Assembly (NCBI GenBank): GCA_947449895.1
Contig: CANFSO010000002.1
Location: forward strand, 1-54,827
DNA from: Comamonadaceae bacterium
GTDB lineage: Bacteria; Pseudomonadota; Gammaproteobacteria; Burkholderiales; Burkholderiaceae_C
DNA length: 54,827 bases
Direction of reading: 5' to 3'
How positions within the stretch are numbered: the stretch's first letter is position 1; each line of letters opens with the position of its first letter. The notes beneath the pieces were generated by a model that saw nothing but the letters and a program-made list of their open reading frames with translations, ran no database searches and was not told where the DNA came from. This document shows positions 8,937 to 17,444 of this stretch, in pieces. The translations under genes were made by a program, and so were the position numbers.

Positions 8937-9421
8937 CCCTCTTTAACGACCTTTCCCTTTTATACACACGACCTGGATTCTTGCTGCGTCGGGCACATCA
9001 AATCTCCGCAGCTGTGTTTGAGGATGAATGCCGGAACGTTGGCCTGACGCCAGCACAGTTCGGGGTATTGACTGTTCTACGTTCAGCGCCGGGACTCGAC
9101 CAGTCCAGACTGGCACGTGCACTTGGCTTCGACAAAGTGACCGTGCTTCGCGTGATACGCGGCTTAGAGGAAAGAGGGTTGGTCGAGCGCTCACCCGCTC
9201 CAGACAGCCGACGTAACTTGGCTGTTGAACTCACACAAGCGGGCGACAAGCTGCTGACAGAATCGCAAAAACCTGCGGAGCGCGCTTATGAACGGCTGAT
9301 GGAACCGCTGTCAGCAGAGCAGCAGGTAGAACTGGTAGCTTTGCTGCAGTTGATGACTGAAGGCCTAGAAGAACACGCACGGGCGGCATTTGTGCCGGCA
9401 AATAAACCGCGCAGCAGTTGA
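8933..9421 (+). CDS. MarR-family transcriptional regulator
   Basis: A 162-residue MarR protein. Its winged-helix core is LTPAQFGVLTVLRSAPGLDQ, followed by LARALGFDKVTVLRVIRGLE and the wing with ERSPAPDSRRNLAVELT (the conserved DxRR). MarR dimers usually repress and are released by phenolic ligands. Its ATG overlaps the LysR stop codon (ATGA at 8933-8936), so the two regulators are translationally coupled and probably act on the same operon. It ends 23 bases from moaE, which converges. Confidence 0.93.
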   Translation: MTLFNDLSLLYTRPGFLLRRAHQISAAVFEDECRNVGLTPAQFGVLTVLRSAPGLDQSRLARALGFDKVTVLRVIRGLEERGLVERSPAPDSRRNLAVELTQAGDKLLTESQKPAERAYERLMEPLSAEQQVELVALLQLMTEGLEEHARAAFVPANKPRSS

Positions 9422-9444
9422 GCCAGGCTTATTCAAAGTCTTTT

Positions 9445-9918
9445 TTAAGCGTTGGAGGCCTGCAGACCCCAACGGGCCAGCGCCGCATCGTCGCTGACGC
9501 GGGCATCGACCCAGCGGGCACCGTCAGGCGTTTCTTCTTTTTTCCAAAAAGGCGCCTGCGTCTTCAGGTAGTCCATGATGAATTCGCAGGCCTGAAAACT
9601 CTGACCGCGGTGCGCCGAGGTGACTGCCACCATGACGATTTGATCCAATGGCTGCAGCAGCCCAACACGGTGAATCACCCGTGCCGCGAAGATGTCAAAG
9701 CGCACCATCGCCGCATCGATCATGGCCTCAATGGATTTTTCGGTCATGCCCGGGTAATGCTCAAGCTCCAGCGTGGCGACTTGATCACCCTCATTGCGGT
9801 CACGCACCGTGCCGACAAAACTACACACCGCACCGACGCGTTTGTCGCTCTCACGCAGCGCCGCAATTTCGGTGGAAAGATTGAAGTCTTCGGTTTGAAC
9901 AGCTACGCGGGCTAGCAT
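9445..9918 (-). CDS. moaE: molybdopterin synthase catalytic subunit MoaE
   Basis: A 157-residue large subunit of molybdopterin synthase, which moves sulfur from the MoaD C-terminus to precursor Z. The family marks GAVCSFVGTVRD, LELEHYPGMTEK and AHRGQSFQACEFIMDYLK-x-QAPFWKKE are present, including the catalytic lysines. The frame is open further upstream into moaD, but the ATG at 9918 begins exactly where the family does (MLARVAVQTEDF) and sits one base after the moaD stop. It is the last gene of the Mo-cofactor run. Confidence 0.96.
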   Translation of the reverse strand: MLARVAVQTEDFNLSTEIAALRESDKRVGAVCSFVGTVRDRNEGDQVATLELEHYPGMTEKSIEAMIDAAMVRFDIFAARVIHRVGLLQPLDQIVMVAVTSAHRGQSFQACEFIMDYLKTQAPFWKKEETPDGARWVDARVSDDAALARWGLQASNA

Positions 9919-9919
9919 C

Positions 9920-10171
9920 TCAGCCTCCGGTGACCGGTGGGAAAAAAGCCACTTCGCAACCGTCGCGCAAAGGTGCCGACTCGTCACTCATGATTTGGTC
10001 TAGCGCCATACGCACTGGTTTGCCACGGGCCAGCGCCTGCGCATGGGCCGGGCTGAAGGCCAACAGTTCGTTGCGCAAGTCGGCCAGCGTGATGGCCGTG
10101 GTCTCGCGTTGCTCAGAGCCCTGCCCCAGAGCCTCACGGATAGACGCGAAATATTTGACGGTGATTTTCAT
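9920..10171 (-). CDS. moaD: molybdopterin synthase sulfur carrier subunit MoaD
   Basis: An 83-residue ubiquitin-like sulfur carrier. It starts MKITVKYFASIREALG and ends in the obligatory Gly-Gly (FFPPVTGG), which MoeB adenylates and thiocarboxylates. It lies directly upstream of moaE with one base between stop and start, which suits equal production of the two subunits. moeA ends 39 bases upstream on the same strand. Confidence 0.96.
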   Translation of the reverse strand: MKITVKYFASIREALGQGSEQRETTAITLADLRNELLAFSPAHAQALARGKPVRMALDQIMSDESAPLRDGCEVAFFPPVTGG

Positions 10172-10210
10172 GGGCTTGTTTCGATGAACTGCAAGAGTCT
10201 TGAAGACGGC

Positions 10211-11488
10211 TCAGGACAACAAGGCCGAGAAGGGAATGTAGCTGACCACGTCGCCCGGTGCGATGGTTTTGCCGGACGGGTTGTCGACCAGTCCGTCGCC
10301 CCAAACCGCTGAGGTGAGCACACCTGAACTTTGATTGTCAAACAACGCCAGACCACCGCCAGCCAACTGCCGCACGCGCAAAAATTCACGTCGCTTGTCA
10401 GCCTTGGGCCAACTGAATTGCGCCACCGCCGACATGGCTTGCGGGGCCAAGGCCGTCACACCCAAGAGCTTGAGCACAAAGGGGCGCACCAGCAACATGA
10501 AGGTCACAAAGCTAGACACCGGGTTGCCCGGCAAGCCGATGAAGTGCGCGAATGGGTCAGCGCTTGACGATTGAATGCGGCCATACGCAAACGGTTTACC
10601 CGGCTTGATGGCGAGTTGCCAAAGCTTGAGTTCGCCAAGTGTTTGCACAGCCGGTTTGATGTGGTCTTCTTCACCCACGGACACGCCGCCGCTGGTGAGA
10701 ATCAGGTCGTGCTGCAGCGATGCCGCAGCGAGTGCCTGCACCGTCGCATCAAGCCGGTCGGGCACGATGCCGAGGTCGGTCACCTCGCAGCCCAAGCGCT
10801 TCAGCATGGCCCGCAAGAAAAAACGGTTCGAGTTGTAGATGGCGCCCGGCGGCATGTCTGCTGGCGCAACAGCGCCTGGCATCACCAGTTCATCACCGGT
10901 CGAGAAAAGGGCCACACGAACCGGACGCGTCACTTTCAATTGATCAAAGCCAATGCTGGCCGCTAACCCTAAAGCGGCTGGCGACAGGCGTTGGCCGCGG
11001 GCTAAGACCACGGCACCGCACGCCACGTCTTCGCCTTGGCGTCTGATCCATTGGCCGACCTTAGGGACACTCAACAAGCGCACACTGGCGCTGTCCGTCA
11101 AGGCTTCAGTGTCTTCTTGCATGACCACCGCGTCGGCGCCCGGCGGGATCGGTGCGCCCGTGAAAATACGCGCGGCGGCCAAGGGCTCCAGCGCGTGGCC
11201 ATAGCTGCCGGCCGGAATGCGCTGGGTCACTTGCAATACATCGCTTGTGGCCAGATCAGCGCTGCGCACGGCGTAACCGTCCATCGAGCTGTTGTCGTGA
11301 CCTGGCACGTTGAGGCTGGAGATCAGGTCTTCAGCGAGCACGCGGCCATCGGCGTCAAAGGTCGACACGGTCTCAAGGTCGGCCAGCGGCAAAGCCATGG
11401 CCAACAACTCGGCCAGCGCCTCATCCAGCGGACGCAGAGGCTGACGAACTGGGGCGGAAGATGTCACCGTGGTCGCAGGATTGAGCAA
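10211..11488 (-). CDS. moeA: molybdopterin molybdenumtransferase MoeA
   Basis: A 425-residue MoeA that inserts molybdate into adenylylated molybdopterin. Visible features are the N-terminal region with DEALAELLAMALPL and SMDGYAVRS, the MogA-like domain with STGDELVMPG and TSGGVSVGEEDHI, then GLPGNPVSSFVTFMLLVRPF and a C-terminal beta domain (RREFLRVRQ). The length is normal. It lies between mobB (12 bases upstream) and moaD. Confidence 0.96.
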   Translation of the reverse strand: MLNPATTVTSSAPVRQPLRPLDEALAELLAMALPLADLETVSTFDADGRVLAEDLISSLNVPGHDNSSMDGYAVRSADLATSDVLQVTQRIPAGSYGHALEPLAAARIFTGAPIPPGADAVVMQEDTEALTDSASVRLLSVPKVGQWIRRQGEDVACGAVVLARGQRLSPAALGLAASIGFDQLKVTRPVRVALFSTGDELVMPGAVAPADMPPGAIYNSNRFFLRAMLKRLGCEVTDLGIVPDRLDATVQALAAASLQHDLILTSGGVSVGEEDHIKPAVQTLGELKLWQLAIKPGKPFAYGRIQSSSADPFAHFIGLPGNPVSSFVTFMLLVRPFVLKLLGVTALAPQAMSAVAQFSWPKADKRREFLRVRQLAGGGLALFDNQSSGVLTSAVWGDGLVDNPSGKTIAPGDVVSYIPFSALLS

Positions 11489-11500
11489 GCTCAGCCCCTT

Positions 11501-12049
11501 TCAAAATTGGTAGTTGTCAGCGTTGTAGTCAAAGCGATGCCCATTCTGGACGAGGAACGAAGCCACACCGTCAGGGTCGTTCAAATCCAGCACGGGCAAC
11601 AAGGTTGGCGCGGGCAGGCTTTGCGCGGCATCGGTGGCGATGGCCACGATAAAAGCATCGTCGGGATAGCGCACTGGCAGTGGCGCGTAGTCAGCTGTAG
11701 GTGCACGCCAAACTTCAATCTTCAGCAAGTCACTGCTCTTGAAGCCTTCAACCAACACCCAGTCGACACCGGTGTACAGCTCGGCAATCAGATGGTGCAC
11801 GCTGAGCTCGGACGGCTTTTCAAATTCACGCATCAGCGCTAAGCGCGTATTGGATGCCGCAACCACTTCAAAGGCACCGGCTTCGCGGTGCCGCCAGGTG
11901 TCTTTGCCCGGCTTGTCGATATCGAATTTGTGGTGCGCGTGCTTGACGATGGAGACCCGAAGCCCGCGCATTTTCAGCGCCGGAATCACCTGTTCAACGA
12001 GCGTCGTTTTGCCGGAGCCGGAGTAGCCGGCGAAGCCGACAACTTTCAT
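11501..12049 (-). CDS. mobB: molybdopterin-guanine dinucleotide biosynthesis adaptor MobB
   Basis: A 182-residue P-loop GTPase-like protein with GYSGSGKTTLVEQV at residues 8-21, then SIVKHAHHKFDIDKPGKDT and LVEGFKSSDLLKIEVWR, all typical of MobB. It assists MobA in attaching GMP to the cofactor, so the host probably uses bis-MGD enzymes such as formate dehydrogenase or nitrate reductase. No mobA is present in the window. It lies between thrC (36 bases upstream) and moeA. Confidence 0.95.
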   Translation of the reverse strand: MKVVGFAGYSGSGKTTLVEQVIPALKMRGLRVSIVKHAHHKFDIDKPGKDTWRHREAGAFEVVAASNTRLALMREFEKPSELSVHHLIAELYTGVDWVLVEGFKSSDLLKIEVWRAPTADYAPLPVRYPDDAFIVAIATDAAQSLPAPTLLPVLDLNDPDGVASFLVQNGHRFDYNADNYQF

Positions 12050-12085
12050 GTGCGACGCTCCAGCAGGGCTTGGATCGGGTTCAAT

Positions 12086-13540
12086 TCAGTGCGCATGTTC
12101 AGCCACGTAGGCCTTGATCAAAGCCACATCTGCAGGCATCAGTTTGACGCGCTTAGGCAAGGCTTCGATGCCGTCGAAACCGGGCGGACGCTCTGGCGAG
12201 CGACCGAGAGCCTCTTCAATCGTCGCGGCAAATTTGATCGGCAAAGCGGTTTCCAGCACCAGCATCGGGACGCCGGGCGTGAGGTGCTCGCGCGCCACTT
12301 TGACGCCATCGGCGGTGTGCGTGTCAACAACCACGCCAAAACGCTGAAAGGTCTCGCGAATAGTGTGCAGGCGGTCGGCGTGCGTGCTCTTGCCGCTGAC
12401 AAAACCGTAGCGCGTGGCCGCTTGCTGAAAAGCCGGGTGGGCGCTCAAATCGAAAAAGCCTTGGTCGCTGAGCTGGCGACCAAACAAGTCTGCAGTCTGC
12501 GTTGCATCACGGCTCAGCAAGTCAAAGACAAAGCGCTCAAAGTTAGAGGCTTTGGAAATGTCCATCGACGGGCTGGAGGTTTCGTGCGTGTCCGCACCGA
12601 CCCGGACGCGGTAAACACCGGTGCGAAAAAATTCGTCCAGCACATCGTTCTCGTTGGTGGCCACCACCAACTGGTGAACCGGCAAACCCATCATGCGGGC
12701 CACATGGCCAGCGCACACATTGCCAAAGTTACCCGACGGAACGGTGAAACTGGCTTTGCCGCCGGTGGCCGATTCTGGCAATTGAAAATAACCGGCGAAG
12801 TAGTAAACCACCTGCGCCAAGAGTCGCGCCCAATTGATCGAGTTGACGGTGCCAATCTTATGTTGGCGCTTGAAGGCCAAGTCGTTAGAGACCGCCTTGA
12901 CGATGTCTTGGCAGTCGTCAAAGACGCCATCGATTGCGATGTTGTGGATGTTCTCGTCTAGGAGGCTGAACATTTGCGCTTGCTGAAACGGGCTCATACG
13001 GCCGTTCGGCGAGGTCATGAAAACACGCACGCCTTTTTTGCCGCGCATGGCGTATTCGGCGGCGCTGCCGGTGTCGCCACTGGTTGCGCCCAAAATATTC
13101 AGTTCTTCGTTGCGGCGAGCCAGCTCGTACTCAAACAGGTTGCCGAGCAGCTGCATGGCCATGTCTTTGAAGGCCAGCGTCGGGCCATTCGACAAGGCTT
13201 GCAGATAAAAGCCAGCTTGAGATGCATCCGTTGCTGCGTCTTGCAGTTTTTTCAGAGGCACGATTTCCAGGCTGCCAAACACTGCTGCGGTGTAGGTCTT
13301 GCGGCACAGAGCCCGCAGATCATCGGCAGGAATGTCGTCGATGTAGAGCGAGAGAATTTCAAAGGCCAAGTCGGCGTAACCTTGCTTTAGGTAAACCTCG
13401 CGCCAGGCTGCCAACGTCTTGGCATCCACCACCGGGTAGTGCTCGGGCAGGTACAGACCACCGTCAGGCGCCAAGCCTTCCAGCAAAATTTCGCAAAATT
13501 GTTTACGGTCAGCATGACCGCGCGTGGAGAGGTAGCGCAT
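12086..13540 (-). CDS. thrC: threonine synthase
   Basis: A 484-residue PLP enzyme converting O-phosphohomoserine to threonine. It begins MRYLSTRGHADRKQF. The PLP lysine lies in GPTLAFKDMAMQLLG, the cofactor phosphate loop around NILGATSGDTGSAAEYA, and the substrate region includes FTVPSGNFGNVCAGHVA. The length fits the long fungal/proteobacterial type. Its ATG overlaps the hom stop by one base, giving tight coupling of two consecutive pathway steps. Confidence 0.97.
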   Translation of the reverse strand: MRYLSTRGHADRKQFCEILLEGLAPDGGLYLPEHYPVVDAKTLAAWREVYLKQGYADLAFEILSLYIDDIPADDLRALCRKTYTAAVFGSLEIVPLKKLQDAATDASQAGFYLQALSNGPTLAFKDMAMQLLGNLFEYELARRNEELNILGATSGDTGSAAEYAMRGKKGVRVFMTSPNGRMSPFQQAQMFSLLDENIHNIAIDGVFDDCQDIVKAVSNDLAFKRQHKIGTVNSINWARLLAQVVYYFAGYFQLPESATGGKASFTVPSGNFGNVCAGHVARMMGLPVHQLVVATNENDVLDEFFRTGVYRVRVGADTHETSSPSMDISKASNFERFVFDLLSRDATQTADLFGRQLSDQGFFDLSAHPAFQQAATRYGFVSGKSTHADRLHTIRETFQRFGVVVDTHTADGVKVAREHLTPGVPMLVLETALPIKFAATIEEALGRSPERPPGFDGIEALPKRVKLMPADVALIKAYVAEHAH

Positions 13541-14877
13541 CAGGCCAGTTCCTCTTTGCGGATGCGGGTGATGGGCGCCAGCACCGTCGGCAAGCTTTGC
13601 ATCTGCGCGATGGCCGAGTTCATGTTGGCCTCGACACAGTCGTGCGTGAGGATGATCAAATCGGTCTGCGTTGAACCGGCACCACCGACCTCGTCGGCTT
13701 CGCGCTGCAACATGGCGTCGATGCTGATACCGGCGTCGGCCAGCAAACCGGTCACACGCGCCAAGACACCGGCTTGGTCTGCCACCTTCAGGCGCAGGTA
13801 GTAGCTGGTCACGACTTCGCTCATCGGCAGAATCTTGGCGTCACTCATGGCGTCTGGTTGAAAGGCCAGATACGGCACGCGCTGAGCTGCTTCAGCGCTG
13901 TGCAAGCGCGTGATGTCCACCAGGTCAGCGATCACAGCGCTGGCTGTCGGCTCACTGCCGGCACCCTTGCCGTAATACAGCGTGGTGCCCAATGCGTCGG
14001 CTTGAACCATGACGGCGTTCATCGCGCCCTCGACATTAGCGATCAAGCGCTTGGCCGGCACCAAGCTCGGGTGCACGCGCAACTCAACGCCATTGGCAAC
14101 ACGCTTGGTGATGCCCAAGAGCTTGATGCGATAACCAAGCTGCTCTGCGTATTTGATGTCTTGCGCATTCAGCTGGGTGATGCCCTCGACATAGGCCTTG
14201 TCAAATTGCACCGGAATGCCGAAAGCGATGGCCGACATGATGGTGACCTTGTGGCCGGCGTCCACACCTTCGATGTCAAAGGTCGGGTCGGCTTCGGCGT
14301 AGCCGAGTCGCTGCGCATCTTTGAGGGCGACGTCAAAGTCCAAGCCTTTGTCGCGCATTTCGCTCAAGATGAAGTTGGTCGTGCCGTTGATGATGCCGGC
14401 GATCCACTCGATGCGGTTGGCGGTCAAGCCTTCGCGCAGCGCCTTGATGATGGGGATACCACCAGCCACCGCAGCCTCAAACGCCACCATCACGCCCTTG
14501 CGGTGCGCGGCGGCAAAGATCTCAGTGCCATGCACAGCGATCAGCGCCTTGTTGGCAGTCACCACGTGTTTACCCGCCTCAATCGCTTCCAGCACCAGTT
14601 GGCGCGCAATGCCGTAGCCACCAATCAACTCAATGACGATGTCAATTTCAGGGTTGGCAATAACTGCCCGCGCATCATTCACCACTTGCACGTTGGGACC
14701 GACCACCGCTTGCGCGCGCGCCATGTCCAGGTCGGCCACCATGGCGATTTCAATGCCACGGCCTGCACGCCGCAAAATTTCTTCTTGGTTGCGCTGCAAC
14801 ACGTTGAAGACACCACTGCCGACAGTTCCAATGCCCAGAAGGCCCACTTTGATAGGCGTCAGATTGCTTGATTTCAT
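13540..14877 (-). CDS. hom: homoserine dehydrogenase
   Basis: A 445-residue enzyme that reduces aspartate semialdehyde to homoserine. It has an N-terminal NAD(P) fold (GLLGIGTVGSGVFNVL), the VTANKALIAVHG segment, catalytic-domain motifs GIINGTTNFIL and YAEADPTFDIEGVDAGHK, and a C-terminal ACT domain (about residues 355-430, YYLRLKVADQAGVLARVTGLL) that normally mediates threonine feedback. It is monofunctional, with no fused aspartokinase. It lies between the alaA-like gene and thrC on the same strand. Confidence 0.97.
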   Translation of the reverse strand: MKSSNLTPIKVGLLGIGTVGSGVFNVLQRNQEEILRRAGRGIEIAMVADLDMARAQAVVGPNVQVVNDARAVIANPEIDIVIELIGGYGIARQLVLEAIEAGKHVVTANKALIAVHGTEIFAAAHRKGVMVAFEAAVAGGIPIIKALREGLTANRIEWIAGIINGTTNFILSEMRDKGLDFDVALKDAQRLGYAEADPTFDIEGVDAGHKVTIMSAIAFGIPVQFDKAYVEGITQLNAQDIKYAEQLGYRIKLLGITKRVANGVELRVHPSLVPAKRLIANVEGAMNAVMVQADALGTTLYYGKGAGSEPTASAVIADLVDITRLHSAEAAQRVPYLAFQPDAMSDAKILPMSEVVTSYYLRLKVADQAGVLARVTGLLADAGISIDAMLQREADEVGGAGSTQTDLIILTHDCVEANMNSAIAQMQSLPTVLAPITRIRKEELA

Positions 14878-14904
14878 GCTTGTTTGAGTTAAGTAAAAAG
14901 CTTT

Positions 14905-16176
14905 TTATGATGCGGCTTTGACCGCCGTCAGGCTGGGCGACGCAATACTTCGATTGCGGTAACCCTCGAGAAATTTGGCGATACGGCCAATGGCTTCACG
15001 CAGATCATCTTCATGGGGCAAAAAGACGATGCGAAAGTGGTCTGGTGAAGGCCAGTTAAAACCGGTCCCTTGCACCAGCAAGACCTTAGTTTCTTGCAAC
15101 ATTTCAAAAATAAAATCTTGATCATTGGCGATCGGGTACATCTTGGGGTCCAGCCGCGGGAACATATACAACGCAGCGCTAGGCTTGACGCAAGTCACCC
15201 CCGGAATGGCTGTGATCAGCTCATGCGCGATGTCGCGTTGCCGACGCAAACGGCCGCCCTCACCGACCAAATCGTTGATGCTTTGGTAACCGCCGAGCGC
15301 TGTTTGAATCGCCCACTGGCCCGGGACATTGGCACACAGGCGCATGCTTGACAGCATGTTCAGGCCTTCGATGTAGTCACGCGCCCGCTTTTTGTCGCCC
15401 GACACCACCAACCAGCCGGCGCGGTAACCGCAAGACCGGTAGCTTTTGGACAGTGAGTTGAAAGTCAGCGTGAGGATGTCGTCAGACAGGCTGGCAATGG
15501 CGGTGTGCTTGCGATCGTCGTACAGAACTTTGTCATAGACCTCGTCGGCAAAAATCACCAAGTCGTGCAGACGCGCCAGTTTGATGATTTCGCGCAGCAA
15601 CTCATCGGAGTAAAGCGCACCGGTCGGGTTGTTCGGGTTGATCACCACAATGCCCTTGGTGTTGGGCGTGATCTTGCGTTTGATGTCGGCCAGGTCAGGC
15701 ATCCAACCGTTGGCCTCGTCGCACAAGTAATGCACCGGCGTGCCGCCAGACAAGCTCACAGCGGCCGTCCACAGCGGGTAATCGGGGGCCGGCAACAGCA
15801 ACTCATCACCATCGTTGAGCAGCGCATTGGTGGCCATGACGATCAACTCACTCGCGCCATTGCCGAGGTAAATATCGTCCAGCGTAACGCCCTTGATGCC
15901 CTGCTTTTGCGTCTCGTGCATGACGGCCTTGCGGGCACCAAAAATGCCTTTGGAGTCAGAGTACGCGGCCGAGTTGGGCAGGTTGCGGATCATGTCCTGC
16001 TGAATTTCTTCAGGGGCGTCAAAGCCAAACACCGCCAAGTTGCCAATGTTCAGCTTGATGATCTTCTGCCCCTCTTCCTCCATCTGCCGAGCAGCCTCCA
16101 TCACCGGACCACGGATGTCATAGCAGACGTTCGCCAGTTTGGCTGATTTTGTAATGGGCTTGGGTTGCGTTTGCAT
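14905..16176 (-). CDS. alaA: AlaA-type pyridoxal-phosphate aminotransferase
   Basis: A 423-residue class I aminotransferase. The PLP lysine is in FNSLSKSYRSCGYRAGW, and the cofactor-binding NPNNPTGALYS and FADEVYDKVLYDD are present. The N-terminal SAKLANVCYDIRGPVMEAARQMEEEG is typical of the AlaA/YfbQ group, which makes alanine from pyruvate and glutamate. The last ~20 residues are a serine-rich extension. It precedes hom and thrC with 27 bases to hom, so it probably leads the operon. Its 5' leader carries two inverted repeats (16190-16243). Confidence 0.93.
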   Translation of the reverse strand: MQTQPKPITKSAKLANVCYDIRGPVMEAARQMEEEGQKIIKLNIGNLAVFGFDAPEEIQQDMIRNLPNSAAYSDSKGIFGARKAVMHETQKQGIKGVTLDDIYLGNGASELIVMATNALLNDGDELLLPAPDYPLWTAAVSLSGGTPVHYLCDEANGWMPDLADIKRKITPNTKGIVVINPNNPTGALYSDELLREIIKLARLHDLVIFADEVYDKVLYDDRKHTAIASLSDDILTLTFNSLSKSYRSCGYRAGWLVVSGDKKRARDYIEGLNMLSSMRLCANVPGQWAIQTALGGYQSINDLVGEGGRLRRQRDIAHELITAIPGVTCVKPSAALYMFPRLDPKMYPIANDQDFIFEMLQETKVLLVQGTGFNWPSPDHFRIVFLPHEDDLREAIGRIAKFLEGYRNRSIASPSLTAVKAAS

Positions 16177-16189
16177 GAAAAAGTCTTTC

Positions 16190-16243
16190 GCTCAAGTCTT
16201 GGCTTGAGCCTTGTTGGTTGCAATGTAAAACCCCATAACCAAC
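16190..16243 (-). promoter_or_regulatory. two inverted repeats in the alaA leader
   Basis: Two perfect 7-bp inverted repeats lie upstream of alaA. GCTCAAG/CTTGAGC has a 6-base loop (16190-16209). GTTGGTT/AACCAAC has a 17-base loop (16213-16243). On the transcript the inner hairpin is followed within 7 bases by five U residues and then the alaA ATG. This could be a cis-regulatory leader; no known riboswitch family is recognised. Confidence 0.3.
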
Positions 16244-16375
16244 CCGGCTAAGCGGAACCCATAATTTGACCACATAAAATAACGTATCAAGAGCAGGCAC
16301 GCTGTCAACATGGCATGCTCAGTGGCTGCTTTCGCTGCAGCCTGAAATTCAGCCCAAAACCACAGTCCATGCCCC

Positions 16376-16765
16376 ATGAAACTTCAACCAGACCGTCTTG
16401 ACGTCCAATCCATACTTGGTTACGGGCCGGGTTGGGTGGGATTAGGCCGAAACGGCGTGGCCGAAAAAATAGAGCGAAGTGTCATCATCGGCTCTCGCGG
16501 CGAGCTGATGGATTGGCACTGCACGCGTTTTGAAGATCTCAGCGAAGCTCACTTTGAACAACTTGCCGAGTACCGACCAGAAATAGTCCTTTTTGGCAGT
16601 GGTACGCGCTTGCGATTTCCGCCACCTGCGTTTTTGCGCAGTTTGATGGTCCAACGGATTGGCCTAGAAACAATGGACACGCTGGCGGCTTGTCGGACGT
16701 ACAACATCCTTGCCGGCGAAGGTCGGCACGTGCTCGTCGCGTTATTGATCGAAGGCTCCAACTGA
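16376..16765 (+). CDS. Mth938-like domain protein (DUF498)
   Basis: A 129-residue single-domain protein of the Mth938/NDUFAF3-like family, whose bacterial role is unknown; the mitochondrial relative assists complex I assembly. Conserved segments are SILGYGPGWVGLG, SRGELMDWHC, EIVLFGSGTRLRFPP and ETMDTLAACRTYNILAGEGR. There are no membrane segments. The ATG at 16376 is separated from the divergent alaA by 199 bases. bcp follows after 129 bases and may or may not share its transcript. Confidence 0.92.
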   Translation: MKLQPDRLDVQSILGYGPGWVGLGRNGVAEKIERSVIIGSRGELMDWHCTRFEDLSEAHFEQLAEYRPEIVLFGSGTRLRFPPPAFLRSLMVQRIGLETMDTLAACRTYNILAGEGRHVLVALLIEGSN

Positions 16766-16894
16766 CGAGCCTGCTCGCGAAAGCTCTTTCAGAGTAAAAT
16801 AACGGGTTGCATTAGGCGCAAAATTGAGCATGACAGCCTCTTTTGCAGCTTAAAGCCAACGCCCAATCACAACTTTTGTCAGGGTCTACGCAGT

Positions 16895-17389
16895 ATGGCA
16901 GTCGTCGTTAATAAACTCCTTCCCGAATTTGAAGCAGTCGCCACAGGCGGTCTCAAAGTCTCCAACCAAACCCATTTGGGCAAAGTTGTCGTTTTGTATT
17001 TTTACCCGAAGGACAATACCCCGGGTTGCACCACAGAAGCGATGCAGTTTCGTGACAAATACAAAGATTTTGTGAAAGCTGGCGCCACGGTTTTCGGTGT
17101 CTCAAGAGACAACATGAAGTCTCACGACGAGTTCAAGTCCAAGCTTGAGCTGCCTTTTGAGCTGATTGCCGATACTGAAGAAAAAATGTGCCACATGTTT
17201 GGTGTTGTCAAGAACAAGATCATGTATGGCAAAAAAGTCAAGGGCATTGAGCGCAGCACCTTTTTGGTTGGTCCAGATGGCCAACTCAAGGCTGAGTGGC
17301 GCGGCCTTAAAGTACCGGGTCACGTCGAGGACGTTCTGAAAGCCGTCAAAGAACTCAACAAAGCAGAGAAAGCTGAAAAAGCCGCCTGA
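16895..17389 (+). CDS. bcp: thioredoxin-dependent peroxiredoxin Bcp/PrxQ
   Basis: A 164-residue thiol peroxidase. The peroxidatic cysteine is Cys45 in NTPGCTTEAMQF, with the preceding Thr and the later Arg (IERSTFLVG) of the active site. The E. coli-type resolving cysteine five residues on is replaced by Met50. The only other cysteine I see is in KMCHMFG near residue 100, so the enzyme is either 1-Cys or uses a different resolving residue. The protein ends in an unusual Lys/Glu/Ala-rich tail (NKAEKAEKAA). A terminator follows at 17479. Confidence 0.95.
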   Translation: MAVVVNKLLPEFEAVATGGLKVSNQTHLGKVVVLYFYPKDNTPGCTTEAMQFRDKYKDFVKAGATVFGVSRDNMKSHDEFKSKLELPFELIADTEEKMCHMFGVVKNKIMYGKKVKGIERSTFLVGPDGQLKAEWRGLKVPGHVEDVLKAVKELNKAEKAEKAA

Positions 17390-17444
17390 ATTTTCTGACC
17401 TTTGTGTGTCTGGCACGGTCATTTGCGTCGTGCATAATGATTTC

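Noticed and set aside
11888-12961. 357-codon open frame on the plus strand
   Set aside because: It lies across mobB and thrC in antisense, without any recognisable domain.
13774-14871. 365-codon open frame on the plus strand
   Set aside because: It is a mirror of hom with a composition rich in His, Gln and Arg and no protein-like motif.
17411-17426. Sigma-54-like promoter (TGGCAC ... TTGC) between bcp and the phoH-like gene
   Set aside because: The GG to GC distance is 11 bases instead of the strict 10, and no enhancer-type activator is near.
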